From Saccharopolyspora_D taberi (lineage in GTDB: Bacteria > Actinomycetota > Actinomycetes > Mycobacteriales > Pseudonocardiaceae), in NCBI RefSeq assembly GCF_039534165.1, contig NZ_BAAAUX010000020.1, positions 186,001 to 250,000 of the forward strand: a DNA stretch of 64,000 bases, read 5' to 3'. The position numbers were made by a program, and so were the translations under genes. This document shows, in pieces, positions 1 to 15,689 of this stretch (the stretch's first letter is position 1; each line of letters opens with the position of its first letter). Under the pieces are notes generated by a model, which saw nothing but the letters and a program-made list of their open reading frames with translations, did no database searches and was not told the origin of the DNA.

Positions 1-607
1 GCTGGGAGAAAGCGCCGAGGGCCTGGAGTTCCAGCACCTCCGGGTCGATCCCGCCGCCGGTCTCCCACCTGACGAAGTCGCGGATGCGCGCGGGGGTGGG
101 GCGCAGCAGCGGAGCCGCGCGCAGCAGGTAGCCCGGCTTCCAGCGGGCGAAGCACGCGGTGGGCTCCAGCAGCGCGAGCCTGCGGACACGGATCGAGCGC
201 AGGGCGTAGTGCAGCGCGATCCACGCGCCGTGGGAATGTCCGCACAGGTGCACGGCTTCGAGGTCCAGGTGGTCGAGCACCGCGTCCAGCCAGGCCATCA
301 GGTCGGGCAGGCCGGTGATCGCGCGCCCGTCCGGGACGCTGCGGCCGGCGTCTCCCATCCGGTCGATCGCGTAGACGCGGTGGGAACGGCTGAGCGCTTC
401 GGCGTTGGCGAACCAGACCGCGGACGTGGTTCCCGCGCCGTGCATGAGCACCAGCGGGGTCGCGTCCTGCGGGCCGCAGGCGTGCACGCGCGTGGTGCCG
501 AACTGCGACGGGACGTCCAGTCGTTCCACCTCGATCGGCCACCGGGCCAGCACCGCGTCGTAAGCCGCTGCGTACGCTTCCGCGTTCTCCGAGGTCGGGA
601 AGGCCAT
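1..607 (-). CDS. alpha/beta hydrolase, 3' part outside window
   Basis: The reverse strand reads from an ATG at 607 and runs off the left edge, giving about 202 residues of an alpha/beta hydrolase. The HG oxyanion motif (LMHGAG) lies near residue 56 and the nucleophile elbow GHSHG near residue 125, so the serine is present. The acid and the histidine would lie beyond the window. A clear Shine-Dalgarno site (GAGGTGA) sits just before the ATG, which supports this start. The substrate cannot be told; hydrolases of this type act on esters, lactones or haloalkanes. It is transcribed away from the small gene at 787. The family is clear, the function is not. Confidence 0.8.
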   Translation of the reverse strand, partial: MAFPTSENAEAYAAAYDAVLARWPIEVERLDVPSQFGTTRVHACGPQDATPLVLMHGAGTTSAVWFANAEALSRSHRVYAIDRMGDAGRSVPDGRAITGLPDLMAWLDAVLDHLDLEAVHLCGHSHGAWIALHYALRSIRVRRLALLEPTACFARWKPGYLLRAAPLLRPTPARIRDFVRWETGGGIDPEVLELQALGAFSQ

Positions 608-786
608 CGCTCACCTCGATCACCGGTCGTCGCCGACTGATAGTACGGTCGCGGCCCCGTGGGGCTTCCCCTCCGCGCGCGACCCGGGGCGCCATCACTC
701 GATCGGAGGTGGGCGGATTCCCCGGGAAACCGCAGGGAACACCTGTTCTAAGCTTGACCCGCGCCGGCCACATCGAGGGAGAAACG

Positions 787-1188
787 TTGAGCGACCAGGA
801 AACCCCGGACCAGACCGCCGAAGCCGCCGTGCCGGAGAGCACGCCGGAGCCGACCGAAACCGCACCCGAGCCCGCGGCGAAGAAGCCGCGCGCCCGCAAG
901 CAGAGCACCGCGAAGAAGACGCGCACGGTCGAGCTGACCCTGACCGTGACGGGTACCGCCGAGGGCGAGTGGCAGGCCGACCTGCTGCACCAGGGCAAGC
1001 GGGTCGTGCAGGGCCTGCAGATCCCGGCCGCCGCGGTGTCGAAGGCCGCCGCCGAGCTGCACTCGGACATCTCGGAGGCGATCGACGGCGTGATCAGCGC
1101 CGCGCGCGAGCAGCACGAGGCGAAGCTCGCCGAGCTGGAGGCCGAGGTCGAGCGCGTTCGGAAGGCGCTCGCCGAGCTGGAGGGCTGA
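787..1188 (+). CDS. small acidic/basic coiled-coil protein, unknown function
   Basis: A 133-residue protein, start chosen at TTG 787 because GGGAGA lies 7 bases upstream; an in-frame start at 709 has no such site. Residues 1-33 are rich in Glu, Pro and Thr. A short Lys/Arg/Ala stretch (KKPRARKQ) follows, then a beta-like segment (VELTLTVTG) and a C-terminal helix of about 50 residues with heptad spacing (AKLAELEAEVERVRKALAELE) likely to form a coiled coil. I do not recognise the family. The basic patch next to an acidic tail would suit binding to DNA or to a partner protein, but this is inference. It stands alone, with a terminator directly after it. Confidence 0.65.
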   Translation: MSDQETPDQTAEAAVPESTPEPTETAPEPAAKKPRARKQSTAKKTRTVELTLTVTGTAEGEWQADLLHQGKRVVQGLQIPAAAVSKAAAELHSDISEAIDGVISAAREQHEAKLAELEAEVERVRKALAELEG

Positions 1189-1201
1189 GGCTCTTTTCCG
1201 G

Positions 1202-1229
1202 GCGCCGGGTTCCTTTTGGGGCCCGGCGC
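1202..1229 (+). terminator. intrinsic-type terminator after the 787 gene
   Basis: An 8-bp perfect stem (GCGCCGGG / CCCGGCGC) with a 12-nt loop begins 14 bases after the stop codon and is followed by TTTCG. The short T run is usual for high-GC actinobacteria. Confidence 0.6.
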
Positions 1230-1323
1230 TTTCGTGTCTGTTGGGTTTCCGGGGCGCTCGCCGCAGATCCCAGGCAGGTCTCCGCTTCGGAACGCGGTTC
1301 GGTCGGGGTGGTTCCCCGGAAGC

Positions 1324-2280
1324 TCACTTCGCCGCGAAGGTCCGCCGGTACGCCGACGGCGATACCCCGAGCGTCGTCCGCAGGTGCTGGCGGAGCGAGT
1401 TGCCGGTGCCGAAGCCCGATCGCTGCGCGATCTGGTCGATCGGCAGGTCGCTGGTCTCAAGCAGGCTCCGGGCCAGCTCCACCCTCTGCACGGTCAGCCA
1501 CTGCCCCGGCGCCATCCCGACCTCCAGCTGGAACCGGCGGGTGAAGGTCCGCACGCTCATCCGCGCGTGCGCCGCCAGCTCGGGCAGCGACAGGCGGTGG
1601 TGCAGGCGCTCCAGTGCCCAGGCGCGGGTCGGGCCGGTCGTCGCCGACGCCTCGTCCGGGACCGGGTGCTCGATGTACTGGGCCTGGCCTCCGTCGCGGA
1701 CCGGGGGTACGACGCTGCGGCGGGCGACGCGGTTGGCAACCGCGCTGCCGTGGTCGCGGCGCACCAGGTGCAGGCAGAGGTCCACTCCCGCCGCCACTCC
1801 CGCCGAGGTCAGCACGTCGCCGTCGTCGACGAACAGGACGTCCCGGTCCACGCGGATCTTCGGGTAGGTGCGCTGGAAGTGCTCCGCCGAGCGCCAGTGC
1901 GTGGTCGCGGGCCTCCCGTCGAGCAGGCCCGCCGCCGCCAGCACGTAGGACGCGGTGCAGATCGACACCATCCGGGTGCCCGGCCGGATCTCGGCCAGCG
2001 CCCGCCCGATGCGCTCGGGCAGCCGCCCCTCCTTCATCTCGCCGAGCTCGTGCGTGGCCGGGATGATCACGGTGTCGACCGTGGCCAGCACCCGGGCGTC
2101 GTGGTCGACCGTGACTCCGAAGCCCGCGTCGGTGCGGACCGGGGCACCGTCGACAGTGCAGGTGATCAGCTCGTAGAGCGGCCTGCCCGCGTCGTCCTCG
2201 GCCTTGCCGAGGATCCGCGCCGGAATCCCCAGCTCGAACGGGATCACCCCGTCCAGGACCAGCACTCCCACCCGATGCAT
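1324..2280 (-). CDS. GlxA-type transcriptional regulator (DJ-1/PfpI + AraC)
   Basis: A 318-residue regulator. Residues 1 to about 165 form a DJ-1/PfpI-like domain (VGVLVLDGVIPFELGIP at the N-terminus; SICTASYVLAAAGLL near residue 110 with the usual Cys of the nucleophile elbow). Residues about 215-318 are an AraC/XylS double helix-turn-helix (HARMSVRTFTRRF and the second motif QIAQRSGFGTGNSLRQH). Members of this GlxA group regulate catabolic or stress genes; the DJ-1 part is thought to sense a ligand rather than act as an enzyme. The start is placed at the ATG at 2280 because the family begins MHRV-VLVLDG; an in-frame start 18 bases upstream is possible. No clear Shine-Dalgarno site is visible. 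The target genes are not evident, since the next gene downstream is the divergent 787 gene. Confidence 0.85.
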   Translation of the reverse strand: MHRVGVLVLDGVIPFELGIPARILGKAEDDAGRPLYELITCTVDGAPVRTDAGFGVTVDHDARVLATVDTVIIPATHELGEMKEGRLPERIGRALAEIRPGTRMVSICTASYVLAAAGLLDGRPATTHWRSAEHFQRTYPKIRVDRDVLFVDDGDVLTSAGVAAGVDLCLHLVRRDHGSAVANRVARRSVVPPVRDGGQAQYIEHPVPDEASATTGPTRAWALERLHHRLSLPELAAHARMSVRTFTRRFQLEVGMAPGQWLTVQRVELARSLLETSDLPIDQIAQRSGFGTGNSLRQHLRTTLGVSPSAYRRTFAAK

Positions 2281-2326
2281 GGCCGGATTCTGGCACACCG
2301 CACGATCCTGCCACCAGGAACGGAAA

Positions 2327-2363
2327 GAGGGCCCCTGTCCGGAGGAGTCGGACAGGGGCCCTC
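2327..2363 (-). terminator. rpoC terminator
   Basis: A 15-bp perfect stem (GAGGGCCCCTGTCCG and its complement) with a 7-nt loop starts 22 bases after the rpoC stop. On the minus strand it ends in CTCTTTCC. It is one of the strongest terminators in the window and ends the rpoB-rpoC transcript before the regulator gene. Confidence 0.85.
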
Positions 2364-2385
2364 GGGCTTCCGCTACGCGGCTACC

Positions 2386-6297
<3,912 letters not shown>

Positions 6298-6376
6298 GTC
6301 GGGTCTTCTCCCTTTGTCGGAAGGTCGCTGTCCTGGGCTGCGCCCAGAGATTTCGCTGAGCCAGGTTGGGTCGGAA

Positions 6377-6411
6377 CGCCGGTCCGCACAGCTCGGCTGC
6401 GCGGACCGGCG
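6377..6411 (-). other. hairpin in the rpoB-rpoC spacer
   Basis: Six bases after the rpoB stop, an 11-bp perfect stem (CGCCGGTCCGC / GCGGACCGGCG) encloses a 13-nt loop. No T run follows and rpoC needs read-through, so a pause, an RNA-processing site or an mRNA 3'-end stabiliser is likelier than a full terminator. A second small palindrome (CTGGGCTGCGCCCAG) lies in the same spacer. Confidence 0.5.
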
Positions 6412-6417
6412 GCGAGG

Positions 6418-9912
<3,495 letters not shown>

Positions 9913-10083
9913 GATGCGTCCTTCCGGGACTCTGAACTGGCTACAGCCGCATCAGAAAGCTCGGGAGTCCGGCGACTTCGACGCCGATCTCGGCCCGCTA
10001 ACACAGCTGTCAAGGGTGCAATGGCGCCCACGATCCTACGACCCCCATGCGGGGTAGACGGAAAGAGGGCAGCGCAAAGTAGC

Positions 10084-10112
10084 AGTCTAGCCGGAAGGAC
10101 GCCAGCTGTCGA
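10084..10112 (-). promoter_or_regulatory. candidate sigma70-type promoter for rpoB-rpoC
   Basis: On the minus strand TCGACA, a 17-nt spacer and TAGACT are seen. This is a good housekeeping-type promoter, with an expected start near 10077 and so a 5' leader of about 165 nt before the TTG of rpoB. A weaker alternative (TTGACT near 10178-10183) lies further upstream. No expression evidence is available here. Confidence 0.55.
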
Positions 10113-10813
10113 GGGGAACCCACCGAAGGTGGTCCAGCCCCGTGTCGACGACCAGAGTGAACCCGCGCGGCGCCGCAGTCAAGAGATCACGCTTCGATCA
10201 CCCTCGTGGCGCAAAACACGATCACTCGTCGTGACCGCACGCGGCGTCATCTTGGCTGGTCAGGACCCTACTCGGAAGTAGCGGCCGGCACTGTCCAGTT
10301 GGTACCGGCGCGCCGTGCGCGGGCCCGCGCGACGCCCGGCGGGATGTGGCGCAGATCGCCCATCCGAACCCCACAACGCGCGGCGGTCGCGATCTGTTCC
10401 CGGACTCCCGGACCACCATTCGTATCCGAATCGACACACCGGGTGCGAAACGGGGAAACGCGGAATCGCGATCTCGCCAATGGCGGACCGTTCCCCGGCC
10501 GCTCAGCAGGATCAAAACGATCATCCGTCCGGCGGAACCGGTTGCTGCGGTGTCCGGTACGCGGACTACGACGGGAGGCGAGCCCGGCCGCATTCCCGCG
10601 ACCCGCCACTGAGACGCGCGGCGAGCTGGTAAGAAGAGCGGGCGGCGGGCACGATCTGCCCGCCGGTGCCGGTCGCGGCCGCGGTCCCCGGCCGCGCAAC
10701 CCGGTCTGGTCCGTACGGGCTACTCGCCACCATCGGACGCCGGTAACGTGAAACGGACTCGCCACGACGGCCGCTGGTCACGCGCGCGAGCAGCCACGGG
10801 AGAGAACACGCCG
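10113..10813. other. long non-coding divergent region between rpoB and the CHAT gene
   Basis: About 700 bases with no convincing gene on either strand; open frames here look like shadows. It must hold the upstream rpoB control region and the promoter of the 10814 gene. Visible items are a TTGACT -35-like box on the minus strand (10178-10183), a short inverted repeat ATTCG-TATC-CGAAT at 10418-10431, and a possible -10 (TAACGT, 10744-10749) for the plus strand without a good -35. I see nothing else. Confidence 0.4.
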
Positions 10814-13800
10814 ATGACAGACGATGCAGGCCGGCAGAGCGACAGGTTTCGCGGGCTGCAGCGTTGGGCGGGAGGGCAAGGCCGGGCCGACACCGGGTCC
10901 GGCTGGTTCTCCGACGCCGAGGCCGGGGGCGACCAGCCCGAAGCTCCCCGGGCGCACTCCCAGCAGCCCGAGCAGCAGCGCGCCCCCGAACAGCGCAACC
11001 CCGAACAGCGCACCTCAGAACAACGCAACCCCGAACAGCGCACCCCCGAACAGCGCTACGCCGACGCGATCGCGGCGATGAACCGGATCGTCACCACCCT
11101 CGACTTCGAGCCGCTGCCCTGGGTCACCGAGGTCTTCCGCGCCACCGCGGGCGCCCTGCACGAGAAGGACCCCGCCCGCGCGGGCGTGCTCAACAACCTC
11201 GGCAGCGCCTCGCAGCTGACCCACCTGCGCAGCGGCGACCCGGCCGACCTGGACGACGCCGTCTCCTACTACCGCGCCGCGGCCTCGACCGCGCGCAGCG
11301 ACGACACCGATCTGGTCCTCTACCGCTGCAACCTCGCGCTCGCGCTGACCGACCGGGCCACCAAGACCGGCAACGCCGAGGACGCCACCGAGAGCGCGGC
11401 GATCGCCCGGCAGGCCGTCGACGAGACCCCGCAGAAGGACCAGCGGCGGGTGATGGCGCTGATCCGGCTCGGCAACGCGCTCAAGCTGCACGCGCGGCTG
11501 GCCGACGACCCGGCGTCGGACAACGAGTCGATCAACGTGTTCCGCGCGGCCGTGCGCGGCAGCTCCGGCGGGGAGGCCGCGTCGGAGCTGATGGTCAGCC
11601 TCGGTGGCGCTTTGCTGCGGCGCTACGAGCGCGCCGGTGCCGTCGAGGACCTGGACGAGGGCATCTCGCACCTGAGCTCGGGTGCCGGCTCGATGCCCGA
11701 CAGCGAGCCGCGCCGCGCCGCGCTGTGCCACCTCGCGAGCGCGCTGCGGCTGCGCTTCCGGCACAACGGCGACCTGGCCGACCTGCACTCCGCGATCTCC
11801 GAGCTGATCGGCGTGCTCGGCGTGCTGGAGCCCGGGCACCCGCTGCTGGGCAAGGCGGTCTGGAACCTGGCGGTGACCGTCGTCGAGCACGTCGACTCCA
11901 CCGGCGAGCCCAGCCAGCTGCGCCGGGTGCTGCGCCCGATCACCCCGGCGGTGCGCGGGATGTCGCGGGACGACGCGGACCGCGCGGTCGCGCTCGCCGG
12001 GTACGGGGCCCTGCTGCGCAGGCATTTCCTGCACGGCGCCGAGGCCGCGGTGATCGACGCCGCGGTCCGGGCCGCGGAAGCCGCGGCGGAGGCCGCAGGC
12101 AGCGGGGCGCGGTGCCCGGTGCTGAACTCGCTGGGGACCACGCTGGTCACCCGCTACGAGCACAACTCCGCCCCGGCGGACCTGACCCGCGCCGAGGAGG
12201 TCGCGCGGGAGGCGATCGACCTCGCGTCGCGGGAGAACCGCCCGCAGCACCCGGCGCTGTCGCTGCTCGGGCTGGTCACCATGCACCGGTTCCGGCAGAC
12301 GTCCAAGACGGTGGACCTGGAAGCCGCGATCGACCTGTTCGACCAGGCCCTGAACGCGATGCCGGAGGACGCGCCCGCACGCGCCGCGGTCGCGGCCCAC
12401 CTCGGCCGGGCGGTGCAGACGCTGCACCAGCGCTCCGGCCGCCGCAAGCTCTACCGCTGGGCCCGCCGCATCCTCACCGAGGCCGCGGCGCAGGCGACGG
12501 CACCGGCCGACCAGCGGCTGCGCGCGGCGATCCTGTGCGGCAGGCTCGCGGCGCAGGCGCAGCGGTGGGCCGAGGCGCAGGAATCGTTCGGGACCGCGGT
12601 CGAGCTGCTGCCGCTGGTCACCAGGGGCAAGCGGGTGGTCGCGTCCCCGGCGGTCCAGCAGCGCTGGGCGCTGGTCGCCGCCGACGCTGCCGCGTGCGCG
12701 CTGGAGAACGGCGAGCCGGAACGCGCGGTCGAGCTGCTGGAGCACGGCCGGTCGGCGATCCTGGCGGACTTCCTGCCGACCGGCGGCGAGCTGGGCGAGC
12801 TGCACCGCAGCCACCCGGACCTGGCCGACGAGGCGGTCCGGCTGCGGCGACTGCTGGACCGCGGCGAGGAGGAGCCCGCGCTGGCCGAGTCCTCCGACGG
12901 CGACCGGCAGCGGCTCACCACGGCGTGGGCGGCGCTGGTCGACGAGATCCGCGCGGTGCCGGGGCACCGCAACCACCTGCGGCCGACGCCGTTCCAGGAG
13001 CTCGCGCCCGCCGGTGCGGACGGGGCCGTGGTGCTGGTGAACCTGAGCCGCTACCGGTCGGACGCGCTGGTCGTCTTCGGCGGCCGGGTGCTGACGGTGC
13101 CGCTGACCAAGGCCGCGCCGGAGTTCGCGGCGATGCAGGCGGAGAACGCGCTGACCGCCGTCCAGGACCAGACCTCGCAACCGCTGGCCGAGGTGCTGGA
13201 CTGGCTGTGGCACAACCTCACCCGCCCGGTGCTGGACCGGATGGGGTACCTGGGAACGCCCGGCGCCGGGCAGCGCTGGCCGCGCATCTGGTGGGCCGCC
13301 GTCGGCGCGGCGGCGTTCCTGCCGCTGCACGCGGCGGCCTCGTTGTCCGGCGACTGCGCGCTGGAGCGGGTCGTGTCGTCGTACACCCCGACCCTGAGCT
13401 GCCTGCTGCGCGCCAAGCAGCGCCCGCACCCGGAGAACGGCATCCCGCTGGTCGCGGCCGGCTCGCAGGAGCGGGTGGCGCGCGAGCTGCCGCAGCAGAA
13501 CCAGATCCTGGCGCAGCACTGGCCGCGCGCCGAGATCCGCTCGATGGAGAGCACCACCCCGAACGAGATGCTGCGGCTGATCCCCGAGCACCCGTGGCTG
13601 CACGTCTGCGAGAACAGCACGCAGTACCCGGCGCAGCCCGCCGCCGCGCTCGTGCTCGACCGGGAGCCGCCGCACCGCTCGCTCGGCGTGGTCGAGCTCG
13701 GCCAGCTGACGCTGGACGAAGCGGAGTTCTGCTACCTGGGCCAGACCGCGACGGCCGCCGACACCCCGTCGGCGGCGGCGGTGAACCTCGCCGAGTCGCT

Positions 13801-14020
13801 GGGCTTCGCCGGGTACAACCACGTCGTCGGCACCCTGTGGGAGGTCGACGAGGACGTCGCGACCGAGGTGCACGCCGAGGTCTACGAGACGGTGTTCGGC
13901 GCCGAGGACGGCGGGACCGACCACTCGGCCTACGCCCTGCACGAGGCCGCGCGCCGACTGCGCCACCAAGCCCCGGACAATCCCGAGCGCTGGAGCGCGC
14001 ACGTGCACGTGGGCCCGTAG
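10814..14020 (+). CDS. TPR-CHAT protein with degenerate CHAT catalytic dyad
   Basis: A 1068-residue protein starting at ATG 10814 (GGGAGAG 9 bases upstream). Residues 58-81 are a Glu-Gln-Arg repeat (units of PEQRN/PEQRT). Residues about 85-690 are helical repeats of degenerate TPR type, with recurring LG.AL..R...G...DL. patterns. Residues about 760-1068 are a CHAT (caspase-HetF-associated) domain: LPLHAAA, SSYTPTL, and HVVGTLWEVDEDVA near the end. In active CHAT proteases the catalytic pair is His in ACHG and Cys in LSAC-TA. Aligned by eye, these are VCENS (Asn 934) and LGQTATA (Thr 978), so both positions appear lost. The protein is probably a binding or scaffold member, or a pseudoprotease, not a peptidase. 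It stands alone between rpoB and the mce operon, and no partner substrate gene is adjacent. Family assignment is firm; loss of activity is inferred from alignment by eye. Confidence 0.85.
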   Translation: MTDDAGRQSDRFRGLQRWAGGQGRADTGSGWFSDAEAGGDQPEAPRAHSQQPEQQRAPEQRNPEQRTSEQRNPEQRTPEQRYADAIAAMNRIVTTLDFEPLPWVTEVFRATAGALHEKDPARAGVLNNLGSASQLTHLRSGDPADLDDAVSYYRAAASTARSDDTDLVLYRCNLALALTDRATKTGNAEDATESAAIARQAVDETPQKDQRRVMALIRLGNALKLHARLADDPASDNESINVFRAAVRGSSGGEAASELMVSLGGALLRRYERAGAVEDLDEGISHLSSGAGSMPDSEPRRAALCHLASALRLRFRHNGDLADLHSAISELIGVLGVLEPGHPLLGKAVWNLAVTVVEHVDSTGEPSQLRRVLRPITPAVRGMSRDDADRAVALAGYGALLRRHFLHGAEAAVIDAAVRAAEAAAEAAGSGARCPVLNSLGTTLVTRYEHNSAPADLTRAEEVAREAIDLASRENRPQHPALSLLGLVTMHRFRQTSKTVDLEAAIDLFDQALNAMPEDAPARAAVAAHLGRAVQTLHQRSGRRKLYRWARRILTEAAAQATAPADQRLRAAILCGRLAAQAQRWAEAQESFGTAVELLPLVTRGKRVVASPAVQQRWALVAADAAACALENGEPERAVELLEHGRSAILADFLPTGGELGELHRSHPDLADEAVRLRRLLDRGEEEPALAESSDGDRQRLTTAWAALVDEIRAVPGHRNHLRPTPFQELAPAGADGAVVLVNLSRYRSDALVVFGGRVLTVPLTKAAPEFAAMQAENALTAVQDQTSQPLAEVLDWLWHNLTRPVLDRMGYLGTPGAGQRWPRIWWAAVGAAAFLPLHAAASLSGDCALERVVSSYTPTLSCLLRAKQRPHPENGIPLVAAGSQERVARELPQQNQILAQHWPRAEIRSMESTTPNEMLRLIPEHPWLHVCENSTQYPAQPAAALVLDREPPHRSLGVVELGQLTLDEAEFCYLGQTATAADTPSAAAVNLAESLGFAGYNHVVGTLWEVDEDVATEVHAEVYETVFGAEDGGTDHSAYALHEAARRLRHQAPDNPERWSAHVHVGP
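10986..11057 (+). repeat. 15-bp in-frame repeats coding (P/S)EQR(N/T)
   Basis: Near-identical 15-bp units, arranged as 30-bp pairs (GAACAGCGCAACCCC then GAACAGCGCACC...), repeat about five times inside the N-terminal linker of the CHAT protein. The unit is a multiple of three, so copy number can vary without breaking the frame. Confidence 0.75.
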
Positions 14021-14035
14021 CGCCGGGAGTTCCGG

Positions 14036-15085
14036 TCAGCGCTGGGAGATCCGGTCGATCTTCCAGCGGTCGCCCTGCTTCTCGGCGCCGACGGTGATCT
14101 GCGCGGGACCGATGTTGGGCTGGCCGTTGTCGGTGCGGACCGCCTGCTGGTCGACGAACAGCAGCAGCTCGGCGCGGTCGCCCTGGAGGCGGGTGACGCC
14201 GACGGACTTGACGGTCGTGGTGACGACCAGCTTCTGCTGCGGCGCGAGCTCCTTGACCGTGGCGAACAGCCGGTTGTACTCGTCGACCGCCTGGCCGACG
14301 AGGAGTTCGTTGGCGGCGCGCTCGGTCTTGGCGGTGTCGGTGAAGTCGTAGGAGAACACCTTCGACACGGCGTCGCTGATCTGCCCGGTGACCTCGGCGG
14401 TCGCGGGTCCGTCGACCAGGGCCTCGTTGGCGGCGGGGCCGTTGGTGCGCACGTTGTGCTGCGCGATGCCGAAGACCACCGCCAGCGCGGTGAAGACCGC
14501 CGTGGCGACCAGGAGACCGGTGATCAGCGCGCGGTTTCCGCGCGGGCGTTCGGGCGTGGGCTCCTGGGCGGCAGCGGCTTCGGCGGCTTCGGGCCCCGGG
14601 GCGGATTCGCGCGTGGGCTCCGGAGCGGCCTCGGCATCCGCGGCTTCAGGGCCCGGGGCGGCATCGGGCGTGGCAGCGGGCTCCGGGGCGGCAGCGGCTT
14701 CCTTGGCAGCTTCCGGGGCCCGACCAGCTTCGGAGTCCTGGGCGGACTCGGGCTCCGTGGCGGGCTCCGACGCGGCGGCCTCCGAAGCAGCGGTTTCGGA
14801 TCCGGGAACGGCCTCGCCCTCGGGCTCGGTGGCGACCTCGGGCGGGACTTCAGCGACCGTCTCGGCCTCAGCGACCGTCTCGGCCTCAGCGACCGTCTCG
14901 GCCTCGGCAACCGTCTCGGCCTCAGCGACGGCCTCGGCCGGGGCCGTCACCTCCTCCGCCGATCCCTCCACAGTGGACGAATCAGCGCGGCCGTTCCCCG
15001 GAGCGGCCTCCCGGGTGGCCCGCTTGCGGAGCCCGGCGACGCGGGGCCGGGACGCCGATGCTGGATTCTGGCGGGGCTTGGACAC
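14036..15085 (-). CDS. Mce-associated membrane protein (distal)
   Basis: A 349-residue protein at the end of the mce operon. The start is GTG 15085, with AGGAG 8 bases upstream; an open frame extends further upstream but is the shadow of the preceding gene. Residues 1 to about 185 are low-complexity Ala/Glu/Pro, including five copies of an 18-bp repeat. A single membrane helix (ALITGLLVATAVFTALAVVF) follows near residue 195. The C-terminal part (about 130 residues, ending RWKIDRISQR) is the NTF2-like fold typical of Mce-associated proteins, which stabilise the Mce complex outside the membrane. It converges with the CHAT gene, with only 15 bases between the stops. The acidic tail is unusually long. 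Family call good; exact role inferred. Confidence 0.82.
   Translation of the reverse strand: MSKPRQNPASASRPRVAGLRKRATREAAPGNGRADSSTVEGSAEEVTAPAEAVAEAETVAEAETVAEAETVAEAETVAEVPPEVATEPEGEAVPGSETAASEAAASEPATEPESAQDSEAGRAPEAAKEAAAAPEPAATPDAAPGPEAADAEAAPEPTRESAPGPEAAEAAAAQEPTPERPRGNRALITGLLVATAVFTALAVVFGIAQHNVRTNGPAANEALVDGPATAEVTGQISDAVSKVFSYDFTDTAKTERAANELLVGQAVDEYNRLFATVKELAPQQKLVVTTTVKSVGVTRLQGDRAELLLFVDQQAVRTDNGQPNIGPAQITVGAEKQGDRWKIDRISQR
14850..14939 (-). repeat. five 18-bp tandem repeats (A-E-A-E-T-V coding)
   Basis: The unit TCAGCGACCGTCTCGGCC (plus strand) occurs five times with no spacing; copies 4 and 5 carry one or two changes. It encodes a six-residue Ala/Glu/Thr/Val repeat in the intracellular tail of the Mce-associated protein, and it keeps the reading frame whatever the copy number. 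Confidence 0.9.
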
Positions 15086-15135
15086 TACGACACTCCTAGA
15101 ACTGCGGCGGCGGGCGGCGACGTACTTCGGCGGCG

Positions 15136-15660
15136 TCAGCCGACCGCCACGGCACCGAGGTTGCTGAGCTTCCACCGGTCGCCGTCGCGGGTCAGCTCGA
15201 CCTGGTAGCGGGTGCGCTTCACCGCGGGCTGCTGCCCCTCCGGGGTGGCGGTGAACTCCACGACGGCGATCATCATCGCCTTGCCCGCGCGCTCGTCGAG
15301 CTCGGTCAGCGCGGCGTCGAGCACCTTGCCCTCGGTGACCGTCTTGGCCTGCTGGATCCGCTCGGCGTTGGCCTGCCTGCCGCGCTGGACCTCGTCGCGC
15401 AGCGGGCCGGTCGAGCTCTCCACCCACAGGTCCAGGCCGCGCTGGACGTCCCGGTAGTCGAGGGTGTGGAAGTTGACGACACCCTGCCTGCCCGCTTCGA
15501 GCGCGTTGTCCCGCTCGGTCGCGAACGACGTCGAGTCGCTGTTGGCCGCGCTCGCCCACGAGACGCCGAACACCCCGGCCGCGATGACGGACGCGGCGAG
15601 CGCGGCCGAGGCCGCGACCACTCCCCATCTGCGGGGGCGCGGCTGGGACTCGTCGGCCAT
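15136..15660 (-). CDS. Mce-associated membrane protein (proximal)
   Basis: A 174-residue protein, start at ATG 15660 with AGGAGG close upstream. A short basic N-terminus (QPRPRRW) is followed by one membrane helix at about residues 14-38 and an outer domain of about 130 residues ending GDRWKLSNLGAVAVG, the same C-terminal pattern as the next gene. It therefore belongs to the Mce-associated (Mam/Mas) family found after mceF in actinobacterial mce operons, thought to stabilise or assist the Mce transporter. It starts 29 bases after mceF and ends 50 bases before the second Mce-associated gene. Confidence 0.85.
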   Translation of the reverse strand: MADESQPRPRRWGVVAASAALAASVIAAGVFGVSWASAANSDSTSFATERDNALEAGRQGVVNFHTLDYRDVQRGLDLWVESSTGPLRDEVQRGRQANAERIQQAKTVTEGKVLDAALTELDERAGKAMMIAVVEFTATPEGQQPAVKRTRYQVELTRDGDRWKLSNLGAVAVG

Positions 15661-15689
15661 CTCTCCTCCTAGGTGTTGACGCGGGACTG

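Noticed and set aside
209..640. Plus-strand frame opposite the first hydrolase
   Set aside because: Minus strand carries GHSHG and HG motifs with a good ribosome-binding site; the plus frame has none.
11015..14008. Minus-strand long frame opposite the CHAT gene
   Set aside because: The plus strand has clear TPR and CHAT motifs; the minus frame does not.
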